Source: a bacterium
GTDB taxonomy: Bacteria > Zhuqueibacterota > Zhuqueibacteria > Zhuqueibacterales > Zhuqueibacteraceae
Length of the DNA stretch: 64,000 nt
Assembly (NCBI GenBank): GCA_023150945.1
Contig: JAKLJX010000028.1
Coordinates: 24,458-88,457 of the forward strand
Direction of reading: 5' to 3'
Made by a program: the position numbers and the translations under genes. Position 1 is the stretch's first letter. Each line of letters opens with the position of its first letter. This document shows positions 19,548 through 28,617 of this stretch, piece by piece. The notes beneath the pieces are model-generated. The model had not been told where the DNA came from and did no database searches. It saw only the letters and a program-made list of their open reading frames with translations.

Positions 19548-19960
19548 GGCTCGCCTCCAGGTTGTGGGTTGTTCTAATGGAAGAGAAGCATTTCTCGTTT
19601 CAGGAATCGTGACTGTCTGGAATGAAGGAGCGTCAAGGGGCTCGGAAGCTAGGGTCGGAAGGCGAAAGCGAAGCCGGAGAAATTCGAAATGCGCTCAAAA
19701 CCGGATTACTGCAGGCACGGAGCCCCTGACAGCAGTTCCCGCACTGATCTATGGAATCCGCAAAATACAGACCATAACCACGGGCAGAGCCGGTTTCCTG
19801 ATAAACGCAATTGTCCTGGCAATTTATGCCTGACCAGCCGCGTCAGCACGATTGCGCCTGATGCGCACACACGAGAATTCTGACTCGTTTGTTCGCAAAT
19901 CTGCCAAGCTCTACTGCCGGCCGTTGCGCTGCAGCGAATGCCTGGCGCTGCCGGGTGAGG
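19548..19960. promoter_or_regulatory. Array spacer upstream of the family A block, with two repeated elements
   Basis: 413 bases with no supported gene. In the direction of transcription it holds the copied DUF2851-tail segment (19906-19978, overlapping the previous gene end), about 150 bases of nondescript sequence, then the 97-bp leader repeat (19654-19750) that ends 107 bases before the ATG at 19547. The spacer at 28144-28604 has the same order of elements. Confidence 0.6.
19654..19750 (-). repeat. 97-bp leader repeat, copy 1
   Basis: About 94 percent identical to 28255-28351 by eye. Both copies lie 107-120 bases upstream of the first gene of an array block and have the same orientation relative to it. 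Candidate roles are a promoter or a structured 5' leader; no known riboswitch consensus was recognised. Confidence 0.8.
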
Positions 19961-19978
19961 TTAGCGCATGAGCGTCAT
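19906..19978. repeat. 73-bp repeat, copy 2 (DUF2851-tail remnant)
   Basis: Matches 10818-10890 with a single C/T difference although no DUF2851 gene is present here. It overlaps the last codons (MTLMR and stop) of the 1270-residue gene. Confidence 0.85.
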
Positions 19979-22900
19979 CTTGATTCTTTGCTTCTGTCCG
20001 TCCGCGCGCAGTTCGGCGAAATAGATGCCGCTCGCGGCAGGCGTCCCGCTTTCATCACGTCCATCCCAACGCACCACGTGTTCGCCGGCGGAGTAGAATC
20101 CGCTCAGCAGCCGCCGCACCAGGCGCCCGGAGAGATCGAAAATGCGCAATTCTACCTGCTGCTCCCGCCTGAGATCGAATCGGATGCGTGTTTCAGGGTT
20201 GAAGGGATTGGGGTGATTGGGATGGAGTGCCGGCCGCCCTGCGGCAAATGCCGGGCTCTGATGGGCAGCCGGCCTTGCCAGTCCCTCCATCCCCAGATGC
20301 GACAGCTCCAGTTCGGCAACCAAGGCATAGTCCGAATCGGGGTATTTATCGAGCAGCTCCTGGTACAAATCCGCCGCCTGCCGGCGATTGTTTTCCGCAT
20401 CACCGCTGCTCATGAGCTGGTACAGCGAGGCGGCACGAAAGAGATAATCCGCCTCCCGGCTGGCAAATTCCCGGTTCTGCTCGAGCAGGTCGAGCGCCCG
20501 GTCCAACGCTTCCTCGCAGCGGCCAATCTGCACGAGATACGGCAGGCTGTGATCCTGCGCGCTGGTGGCCAGCGCTGTCTTGGGGAATTTTGCAATCAGG
20601 TCATCCAACCGGGTGACGATGTCCCCGCGACGATCGAGGCCGATATAGCAACGAATCAAACCGCTCACCCCAAAACCGGCGTTGGCGGCCGCGGGATCGG
20701 ATTCGAGCAGTTTCGCGTACAAATCCGCCGCCGCCTGCAAGTCATCCTGAATTTCCAGGGCAAAAGCCTCGGCAAAATCGGTGGCACCTTTTTTCAGAGC
20801 AGCATTGGCATTGCCGGCTGCGAGGCTGGGAATCTCCGGCAGCACCGGCAGATAGTCAACCGCGCCGGTAAATTCCTCAGCCGGCGGAATCACCGGTACG
20901 TCGTGATTGGCGGACCAGTAATTGCGTTCGGCTTTGATCGAATTGCTGCCGCTGCCGTTGATGATTTCGTCTCCGCTATTGTCGTGGATCTCGTTATAGC
21001 CGTATTTGTCCTTCACGGAATCCACTTGCACATCATGGCCGAGCGAGGGATAGGAGTTGTTCGCCGTGTTCACCCCTGCGCCGCCATTGTTCGTGATGAG
21101 GTTGTTGCCGTAGTCCGGCATTGGCAACACGCTGCGCACGATCGGGTCACTGTTGGCGTTGCAGGAAATGCCGTGTTGCGCATGACCGGTAATCGTATTG
21201 AAGCCGATATAGGCATCCGCGCCATTGTACAGGTAAATGCCATGATACGCGCCGTTCGCCGCGATGAGGTTGGAAAGGATCTTCATCATTCCCGCAGCGG
21301 CTGAGGAGACGACCCAGATGCCGTATCCCGAGTTGTTTTGAATGGTGGAATGTTGAATCGTGAACGGACTGGAGTATTCCGCCATGAAACCGACATAGTT
21401 GTTCGTGAGCGTGGCATGGTCGATCGTGACCGCACCCGGGGTGTTTTTCAAGCGAATGGCATTGCCGGTGTTTCTGACGGTGCAATAAGCAAGATTGGAG
21501 GCAGCGGTGGCGTTCTCTATCCAAATGCCCGACCACGTGCCGGTGGTGCCGCTGCGGTCAAAGATGATGCCCTGTGAGCTTGTGCCGGTCGCTTGCAAGC
21601 TGCCCTTGATGGTGAGTCTCCTCCCCTGCGCAAACGCGACCGCCGTGGCGCGCTCGATGGTCAGGGGCACGCCGCTATTGACAGTCAAATTGTTGTTCAC
21701 ATACACTTCGCCCGACCAATAGCGCGCAGCCGCGAGGGTGTCCGACAAGCCGCTGCTGACACGAAACAGCCGGCCTTCGCCGGGATTGAGCGTGACCACG
21801 AAATCGGTTTCGCCGGCATCGAGCGTGCGATAAGCCACGCGGTTGGAATGGCCATCCCACGGCATGCGGCTGGCGAGCACGTCTTCGATCAGGCGCCGGC
21901 TGCCGCTGCTGGTGAGCGTGACGGTGAGGGTTTGCGTGTCGCCATCATCGCAGCGGCGGTTGACCAGCAGGAAATAGTTTTCACCGCTCGTCGGATGAGT
22001 GAAGTCACCGATCTCGATATAATCGCCACCGACGATATTTTGCACGATGCTGCCGCCGGGACTTTCGCCGGAAGTGTGCGCGCCCTGCCAGTCCAATGCC
22101 GCCAGCTCCGGCCCCACGATTTGCAGATTGCGGTTGGTTTCGGCCACGGCCTGATACTTGGCTTGATAGCCGGTGAACACGTTCACGTTGTTGAACGTGT
22201 CGTAGTTGCCGGAATGATCCGGGGTGCCTTGCTCACTGCCCTCGGCCACCAGACCCGGGAAACGCACGGCAGCGCAACCGCCAAAATTCTGAACGGCCCA
22301 GGTTGGATAGGCGAAATAGAAAACACCTTTGGCGCCGTATGCCAGGCTCAAGTACACCATGGCGCGAATTTCCGCCGGCGAGGGCGGACGTAACATGGCA
22401 GCGCTGTTGTCGCATCTGCGATAGCGCCCTAAATTGAAATCCAATTCGCCATGCACCTGGGCAATGTACCACCACCCCAGACCCTGGCTGATCGCGGTTT
22501 CAATGGCCGGCAGCAGGGAGTTGGCAATCATGTCATCGAAGGTGCCTTGCAGCAACGCGTTGTAATTGCCGCTGCCGGTATAGGGAGCCACCCCGGCGCT
22601 GTCGGCGGCGCCGGCCGGCATGAAGCTTGTAGGCGCCGGAAGGCCCGCATGAATGGGATAAACATCGACGAACAGCTCGTAGGGCCGGCCGTCGTTCATG
22701 AAGCGGGTGAAACCGGCGTACACATTCGACGAGCCCTGGGCATAATTGGGCGTGGCGGTAATGCCGCGGCCGCGACCATCTGCAATGCCCTGAATGCCGG
22801 CATTGTTGAGGATGAACTGATCGGCGTAGTTGAAGGGCTGGTAGCCATTGTAGCGCGGCTCGTCCTTGAGATAGAAGCGCTGCAACAGGGGATAGGTGGC

Positions 22901-23773
22901 ATCTGAAGCGAAATGCTGCGCATCCAGCAGCATGAGTGAGTCCCGCTCGCCGCGAAAGAGCTGGTAGGCGCCGTTGTAATTGGGATGAATGACGCTGTCC
23001 TCCAATACCACGTAGTCGAGATAGGTGTTGACCTGATCATACCACCACACCCGCACGTCGATGCCGTGATCCTGTTGTTGCAACAGCAACTCGGGCTCCT
23101 GCAAGCTGGCGGAGACGGGATACTGGTAGGCGCGCGGTGTTGGCGTGAACGGCAGGGTGTAAGCGAGCTCGAACTCCCGGAAGGCCGCGCTGCCGCCGAA
23201 TTCGCCTTCGGTGATAATGCGATCGGCGATGAGGTTGCTGTCGGCATCGAGGATTTCCAGGCGCACCACTTGGTCAGTAGGATTACCAGTGGGATCGATG
23301 CTGATGTTGGCAGTCGCCACCCAATGCGTGCGCTTGTAGAAATACTGATTGTCGGGGTCCGGGTTTTGAGCTATGTAGCCCGCGGCATGGCTGGTGACGA
23401 GAGCACGCCAGCGATCTGGGTTTAACGGATCCAGTTGCCCTGTTTGGTGCGACGCGAAATAATTCCGAGTTCCGTTTTGGCTGTCGGTTCTCTCAGCCTG
23501 ATACTCCATACGTTGAGCGAAAGATGGATTATGGATATTACGCTCAAGGATAGCCGCGACGTTCAGGTTGCGACTGTTTTGAAGGATCGTTGCGCTGAAG
23601 CTGTTGCGATCCCACCCGCCATAGGCTTGAATCCAAGTGAAGCCCATGGCATGAACTGAATCGATGGCATTTTGGTTACCGCCGAACCAGATACCGATGG
23701 GGAAATTTTGTGCGAAGAGATGACCGTACATGACGAATAAAACGGCCAGCGGGAAGAAAGCTTTGCGGATCAT
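19961..23773 (-). CDS. Large secreted T9SS-tagged protein: glycosidase-barrel-like, beta-helix and TPR regions (family B, full length)
   Basis: 1270 residues. Signal peptide 1-21 (YGHLFAQ). Residues about 22-560 look like a glycoside-hydrolase barrel (FPIGIWFGGNQNAIDSV, YLKDEPRYNG, GLGWWYIAQVHGE, LSLAYGAKGVFYFAYP) with a beta-sandwich insertion at about 150-275. Then an Ig-like sandwich (YFLLVNRRC, LNPGEGRLFRV), a right-handed beta-helix at about 690-950 (IENATAASNLAYCTVRNTG, TIQNNSGYGIWVV), a TPR-like helical region at about 1020-1160, and a T9SS domain (HPNHPNPFNPETRIRFDLR, SGIYFAELR). The YLKDEPR and HGE acids are candidate catalytic residues, not proven. It is distantly related to the family A protein across the barrel and sandwich. 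The preceding FG-GAP gene ends 28 bases upstream. Confidence 0.85.
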   Translation of the reverse strand: MIRKAFFPLAVLFVMYGHLFAQNFPIGIWFGGNQNAIDSVHAMGFTWIQAYGGWDRNSFSATILQNSRNLNVAAILERNIHNPSFAQRMEYQAERTDSQNGTRNYFASHQTGQLDPLNPDRWRALVTSHAAGYIAQNPDPDNQYFYKRTHWVATANISIDPTGNPTDQVVRLEILDADSNLIADRIITEGEFGGSAAFREFELAYTLPFTPTPRAYQYPVSASLQEPELLLQQQDHGIDVRVWWYDQVNTYLDYVVLEDSVIHPNYNGAYQLFRGERDSLMLLDAQHFASDATYPLLQRFYLKDEPRYNGYQPFNYADQFILNNAGIQGIADGRGRGITATPNYAQGSSNVYAGFTRFMNDGRPYELFVDVYPIHAGLPAPTSFMPAGAADSAGVAPYTGSGNYNALLQGTFDDMIANSLLPAIETAISQGLGWWYIAQVHGELDFNLGRYRRCDNSAAMLRPPSPAEIRAMVYLSLAYGAKGVFYFAYPTWAVQNFGGCAAVRFPGLVAEGSEQGTPDHSGNYDTFNNVNVFTGYQAKYQAVAETNRNLQIVGPELAALDWQGAHTSGESPGGSIVQNIVGGDYIEIGDFTHPTSGENYFLLVNRRCDDGDTQTLTVTLTSSGSRRLIEDVLASRMPWDGHSNRVAYRTLDAGETDFVVTLNPGEGRLFRVSSGLSDTLAAARYWSGEVYVNNNLTVNSGVPLTIERATAVAFAQGRRLTIKGSLQATGTSSQGIIFDRSGTTGTWSGIWIENATAASNLAYCTVRNTGNAIRLKNTPGAVTIDHATLTNNYVGFMAEYSSPFTIQHSTIQNNSGYGIWVVSSAAAGMMKILSNLIAANGAYHGIYLYNGADAYIGFNTITGHAQHGISCNANSDPIVRSVLPMPDYGNNLITNNGGAGVNTANNSYPSLGHDVQVDSVKDKYGYNEIHDNSGDEIINGSGSNSIKAERNYWSANHDVPVIPPAEEFTGAVDYLPVLPEIPSLAAGNANAALKKGATDFAEAFALEIQDDLQAAADLYAKLLESDPAAANAGFGVSGLIRCYIGLDRRGDIVTRLDDLIAKFPKTALATSAQDHSLPYLVQIGRCEEALDRALDLLEQNREFASREADYLFRAASLYQLMSSGDAENNRRQAADLYQELLDKYPDSDYALVAELELSHLGMEGLARPAAHQSPAFAAGRPALHPNHPNPFNPETRIRFDLRREQQVELRIFDLSGRLVRRLLSGFYSAGEHVVRWDGRDESGTPAASGIYFAELRADGQKQRIKMTLMR

Positions 23774-23800
23774 GACTTCTCTCCATTTTTTTGATTGGGT

Positions 23801-25435
23801 TCATCTTACAACCATGAATTTGTTCGTTTGCTCAAAGAGCAAATGAGAATGATCGGATGCAAAGGCTCGCATCCGAACAAAGTAAATGCCGGACGGAACG
23901 ATCTCGCCATCACGATCGCGGCTATTCCAAACAACACGATGTTGACCGGCAAGATATTCCACCTCCGGGAAAGCTATCACCTCCTTACCAAGAAGATTGT
24001 AGACTTTTGTTTCAACGAAAGCCCGTTTGGACAACTTGAATTCGATTGTGCTATGCGAGGTGAGCGGATTAGGATAGATGGGGCCAAGAATAAAATCCGC
24101 AGGTGGGGTTTCAGAGTTTCTTTCTGCAACATGCGTTGGAATACGAGCATCTCCCCAAAAAATTCCGAAGTACCCTTCATACCTGCTCCACGGCTGCAGC
24201 GGAGCTCCCACAATAATATCGTCGTACCCATCATGATTGACATCGCCAACGCCATCAATGCTAGCTCCAAAATTCCCTCCACGTGATTGTCCTCGTGCTG
24301 CATCGAATTTATCATCCAGTGCTTTACCAGCAGTGTAAACGAACACAATGCCGTTTTCCTGTCCGGTGCTGTATGCTGCGATCAGAATATCTTCATCGCC
24401 ATCGCCATTCATATCACCGGCATTGGCTATCTCGTTACCAAACTCGCCGCTGCCAAAGGGTGCGGGAATGACAAAATCGGGCGCGACTTGAAAACGTTGA
24501 GCGAAATCGGCACCGCCGAAGTGGATGTAAACGAAATTCTGTGAAGTAAGAGAATCGGAATACGTCCACAACAGATCGGTCTTGTCATCGGCGTTGGCAT
24601 CAAAAGCAGCCAAGCCGCCACTTGTTCCAGCGCCTCTTCCTGCTCTAGGACTGGTCAAATCAGCAATTGTATCAACCTGTGCACTAGCCAAATAGATGTT
24701 CAGATATCCAAAGGATTCGGAGCCTCCAATCCTTGCTTGATCATAACCTCGAATCGCCAAATCGTTAAAACCATCGTCATTAAAATCACCGATGGCACAT
24801 CGTGAACCGAACCCTGCATAAGGACGACTTCCAGTTATCGTGAAATCGGGAGTTGAGTTCATGTTGGGATCGCCGAAATAGGCATACACTTTTCCATTAT
24901 TTCCAAGAGAAACAGCATACCCTGGCGCTGTTATCACCAAATCATCGTTCCCATCGTTGTTTAGATCGCCGATGCACATTTTTAGGCCAAACCCAGATCG
25001 CTCCTGTTCCTCCGTCAATTCGATAGCAGCAACAGTATCAATTCCTGCGGCATCGCCCAAATAGATTAACACTGAACTATTGCGCCCCATATTCACGCTT
25101 TTCCAAACGGCAAAATCTGTATATCCGTCCCCATTGAAGTCACCGTCTTCGACATCAGCACCGTAAGGAATAATCCAAAGGGGAGTTGTGTCTTGCGGTG
25201 TGGAAATGCTATAGAAACTCAGGCCCGTCGGGTTATTGTTGGAGGGCGAACTTGCTACAGCTATATTGTATGGATTGTTCGGTTTGCTCCCAACGAAGCC
25301 TTTCACGCGAGCACCAAGGGCGGAGCCTCGCACATGCCCGAAATACTGCAAATAAGGCTGCAGCACCCATTGGGTTTGGGCGTGGGCCAGCGGCAATTGG
25401 GCAAGCAGCAGGAGCAGAAAAGTTTTGGTTTTCAT
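23801..25435 (-). CDS. Secreted FG-GAP propeller protein with T9SS tail (family B, copy 2)
   Basis: 544 residues. Signal peptide 1-19 (LPLAHAQ), seven integrin-like FG-GAP blades starting near residue 70 (DFNGDGYTDFAV, DLNNDGNDDLVITAPG, DFNDDGFNDLAI, DMNGDGDEDILIAA, DVNHDGYDDIIVGAP), and a T9SS-type C-terminal domain (IYPNPLTSHSTIEFKLS to SGIYFVRM). It lacks the N-terminal Ig domain of the family A propellers. The Asp-rich loops predict calcium binding; a surface binding role is inferred. It lies 28 bases ahead of the 1270-residue gene, so the two are probably co-transcribed. It is lower in GC than the flanking genes. Confidence 0.87.
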   Translation of the reverse strand: MKTKTFLLLLLAQLPLAHAQTQWVLQPYLQYFGHVRGSALGARVKGFVGSKPNNPYNIAVASSPSNNNPTGLSFYSISTPQDTTPLWIIPYGADVEDGDFNGDGYTDFAVWKSVNMGRNSSVLIYLGDAAGIDTVAAIELTEEQERSGFGLKMCIGDLNNDGNDDLVITAPGYAVSLGNNGKVYAYFGDPNMNSTPDFTITGSRPYAGFGSRCAIGDFNDDGFNDLAIRGYDQARIGGSESFGYLNIYLASAQVDTIADLTSPRAGRGAGTSGGLAAFDANADDKTDLLWTYSDSLTSQNFVYIHFGGADFAQRFQVAPDFVIPAPFGSGEFGNEIANAGDMNGDGDEDILIAAYSTGQENGIVFVYTAGKALDDKFDAARGQSRGGNFGASIDGVGDVNHDGYDDIIVGAPLQPWSRYEGYFGIFWGDARIPTHVAERNSETPPADFILGPIYPNPLTSHSTIEFKLSKRAFVETKVYNLLGKEVIAFPEVEYLAGQHRVVWNSRDRDGEIVPSGIYFVRMRAFASDHSHLLFEQTNKFMVVR

Positions 25436-25574
25436 TGTGGTTCTCCAGGTTGAGGTCGCGCGTAAACACGTTTGAAAGGGCGGCAGGCAATGAGATGTGA
25501 AATAGTGTCTTGCCAGGTTGGCTCTTCTTACACTAAGCTATGATAATTTTTGTTCGCATAAATTCCGAGAATTT

Positions 25575-26462
25575 TTAATCGGTTTTTTTACTGAGAAAAA
25601 GGCTGGAAGCGTTGTTGGTAATGGCCGTATCGCGCGCACCGCGAAAGAGCTGGTAGGCGCCGCTGTAATTGGGATGCATCACGCTGTCTTCCAGCACGAC
25701 ATAATCAAGATACGTGTTGACCTGATCATACCACCACACCCGCACGTCGACGCTGTGATCTTGTTGTTGCAACAGCAGCTCGGGCTCTTGCTGGCTGGCG
25801 GAGACGGGATACTGGTAGGCGCGCGGTGTTGGCGTAAAGGGCAGGGTGTAAGCGAGCTCGAACTCCCGGAAGGCCGCGCTGCCGCCGAATTCGCCTTCGG
25901 TGATAATGCGATCGGCGATGAGGTTGCTGTCGGCATCGAGGATTTCCAGGCGCACCACTTGGTCAGTAGGATTACCAGTGGGATCGATGCTGATGTTGGC
26001 AGTCGCGACCCAATTTACGCACTGATAGAAGTATTGGTTGGCGGGATCCGGGCTTCGCACCATGTAGCCGGCGGCGTGGTCAGCGACGCTGGCGCGCCAG
26101 ACATCAGGATTAAATGGGTCAGAACCTCCCGTGGGATGCGCCGTGAAATAGTTGCGCGTGCCGTTTTCGCTGTCGGACCTTTCGGCCTCGTAGAACATTC
26201 TCTGTGCGAACGACGGGTTATGGATGTTGCGCTCGAGAATAGCGGCTACGTTGAGACCACGGTTGTTTTGGAGAATCTGGTTGTTGAGATAATTGCGATC
26301 GTATCCACCATAGGCTTGAATCCAGGTGAAGCCCATCGCATCGACCGAATCGATGGCATTCTGATTACCACTGAACCAGATGCCGATAGGAAAATCCTGG
26401 GCATGGGCAGTGCCCAATGTGGCAAACAAAGTCGCCAGCACGAAGCAAGCTGTGCGCTTCAT
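25575..26462 (-). pseudogene. Truncated family B glycosidase-barrel-like protein (N-terminal 280 residues only)
   Basis: 295 residues aligning with the start of the 1270-residue protein: signal peptide (LGTAHAQ), FPIGIWFSGNQNAIDSV, and the beta-sandwich insertion. The first 150 residues are roughly two-thirds identical to the full protein, but from WVATANISIDP to LFRGARD they are almost the same, including an identical DNA run of more than 150 bases (about 25841-26005 versus 23152-23315). Similarity then stops at about 25638 and a short unrelated tail (ITNNASSLFLSKKTD) ends the frame. Barrel core, beta-helix, TPR and sorting domains are all missing. Start codon, GGAGG site and signal peptide are intact. 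The arrangement is parallel to the truncated family A gene. Confidence 0.78.
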
Positions 26463-26497
26463 AATTGCACCTCCATTTGAGTGTTATATGATTAAAC

Positions 26498-28143
26498 TCA
26501 TTTCACAACCGTGATTTTTCTGGCATGCTGAAAGAGCAACTGCGAGCCAGCGATAGAGTGAGCCTGCATGCGAATGAAGTAGATACCGGTAGGAACGATC
26601 TCTCCGCTTTCACTTCTCCCACTCCACCGCGCCTGATGCTGTCCCGCAAGACGCTGAGAATCCAACAAGGTAATCACCTCCTTTCCAAGAATGTCATAGA
26701 CTTTGATTTTGACCACCGCCTTTTGCGGTAGAGTGAACTGAATAAGGCTTTCGTAGCTAAATGGATTGGGATGAGCATGAAGAAGTGCAAAATCGGAAGG
26801 TGGAGTTTCTGTGCTCGGATCGGCGACACCAGTTAGAATGCGAGAGTCACCTAAGAAAATGCCGAAGTAACCCTGGCTTCTATGCCACGGTTGATTTGGA
26901 GCGCCGACAATGATGTCATCGTAGCCATCGCCATTAATGTCACCGATGCCGTCAGCAGTTGCACCAAAATTCCCTTCCCGCGACTGTCCGCGAGCGGCAT
27001 CATATCCATCGTCCAGCGCCTTACCGGCAGTATAGACAAAGACAATACCATTTTCCTGCCCAGTACTATATGCTGCAATAACGATATCCTCATCCCCATC
27101 GCCATTCATATCGCCACCGTTGGCGATCTCATTGCCAAAATCGCCGCTGCCAAAGGGTGCGGGGATGATAAAATCCGGCCCGGCTTGAAAGCGTTCAGCG
27201 AAATCGGCGCCGCCATAGTGGATGTGAACAGACTTTCGTGAAGTCAACGAATCGGAATACGTCCACAGCAGATCGGTCTTGCCATCGGCGTTGGCATCGA
27301 AGGCCGCCAGGCCACTGACGATGGTGCGGTACGACCGCGGGCTGGTGAGATCGGCAACGGTGTCGAATGGCGCGGCGCTGCCGAAGTAGAGGTTGAGGTA
27401 GCCAAAGAATGCCTCCTGGACTGTCACATCTTGGCCGTGAACCACCAAATCATCAATGCCATCGCCATTAAAGTCAGCGATTGCACACCTGGTGCCCAGT
27501 CGCGCGCCGGCATAGGGTCCGGTAATGGTAAGATCAGGTTTCGACTTGAGGCGGTCTCCACCGTAGTAAACATAGACTCTCCCATGCGGCAACTGGCTGG
27601 CCTGCAAATAGACATCTCTCGCGGTGATCACAAGGTCGTCGATGCCGTCGTTGTTCAAATCACCAACGCACATCCTCCACCCAAAGGTCGACCGTTCTTG
27701 CTCAGCAGGCAATCTGTAAGAGGCAGTTGTATCGATGCCAGTCGGGTCGCCAAGATACACCATCACCGTATCGTTGCGATCCGTGTTAACGCTCTTACGA
27801 ACGGCAAAATCTGTCAAGCCATCGCCGTTGAAGTCACCATGATCGACGTTATTGGCGTATGGAATAACCCAACGGGGGGTCGTGTCTTGCGGTGTGCTAA
27901 TCCGATAAAACAACAGTCTTGGATCTTCAAGGACGGGGTTGCGCCCTTCTGCAACGGCAATGTTATATGGGTTATTCGAGCGGCTGCCGACAAAACCTTT
28001 CACTCGCCCGCCCAGCACGCTGCCGCGCACCGTACCAAAATACTCCATAAACGCCTCGAGCCGCCAGGGCGTTTGCGCTTGCACGGCCGGTGGCAGGGTC
28101 ATCCAAAGCAAAGAAAAAGCAGAAGAAATGAGCACCGTTTCAT
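26498..28143 (-). pseudogene. FG-GAP propeller protein with T9SS tail, frameshifted in the signal peptide (family B, copy 1)
   Basis: The main frame gives 545 residues with FG-GAP blades (DFNGDGLTDFAV, DLNNDGIDDLVIT, DMNGDGDEDIVIAA, DINGDGYDDIIVGAP) and a T9SS tail (HPNPFSYESLIQFTLP, TGIYFIRM). The only ATG with a well-spaced Shine-Dalgarno (AAAGGAG, seven bases) is at 28143, and it reads MKRCSFLLLFLCFG then stop. The propeller frame is entered one base out of register. Adding one T to the five-T tract (28114-28118) would give MKRCSFLLLFSLLWMTLPPAVQAQ-type continuity, a perfect signal peptide. The alternative GTG start at 28135 has its Shine-Dalgarno 16 bases away. Either this is a phase-variable OFF state, a real mutation, or a sequencing error. 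Otherwise it is a close paralogue of the 23801-25435 gene. Confidence 0.75.
28114..28118 (-). other. Five-T homopolymer at the signal-peptide frameshift
   Basis: On the coding strand this is a T5 run inside the leader of the family B propeller gene. A T6 run would join the ATG at 28143 to the 545-residue frame. Confidence 0.7.
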
Positions 28144-28604
28144 GGCTTTGCTCCTTTGAGAAGGTGTGGTTGAACTGTGAGAATTTCGCTTCAGAAAGTG
28201 CGAATGCGAGATGTGATCGAACCGGAAAGGAACTTCAAAGGCCCATGGCCAAAAGTCGGAAGGCGAAAGCGAAGTCGGAGAAATTCGGAATGCGCTCAAA
28301 ACCGGATCACTGCAGGCACGGAGCCCCTGACAGCAGTTCCCAAACTGATCTCCAAGGTTTTCAATAAACGGGCCACAATGCTCGAAATGATGACCATCGG
28401 GATAAAGTCAGCAGTTCTGCAAAGTTGTGCTTTGCCGTCCGCATTAGATGGTCGAGTTTGATTCGCATATTTGAGAATCCGGGCCAATGCTTTCTTAGAT
28501 TTGCGGATCTTGTCGGCAGCCTCAGGCGCTCGGTTCGCCCCTTTCTTTACATCAACGATGCCGGCCGTTGCGCTGCGCCGAATGCCTGGCGCTGCCGGGT
28601 GAGG
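28144..28604. promoter_or_regulatory. Array spacer upstream of the family B block
   Basis: 461 bases without a supported gene. It carries the shortened DUF2851-tail repeat (28559-28617, overlapping the upstream gene end), then the 97-bp leader repeat (28255-28351), ending about 112 bases before the ATG at 28143. It has the same layout as the spacer at 19548-19960. Confidence 0.6.
28255..28351 (-). repeat. 97-bp leader repeat, copy 2
   Basis: Second copy of the element at 19654-19750, differing at about six positions by eye. It occupies the same position relative to the following FG-GAP gene. Confidence 0.8.
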
Positions 28605-28617
28605 TTAGCGCATGAGC
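28559..28617. repeat. DUF2851-tail repeat, copy 3 (shorter)
   Basis: Matches 10827-10885 with about three mismatches. It overlaps the final codons of the T9SS-tagged S51 peptidase gene. Confidence 0.8.

Noticed and set aside
19654..19750. 97-bp leader as a known riboswitch
   Set aside because: No c-di-GMP, cobalamin, TPP or SAM-type consensus could be matched by eye; kept only as a repeat.
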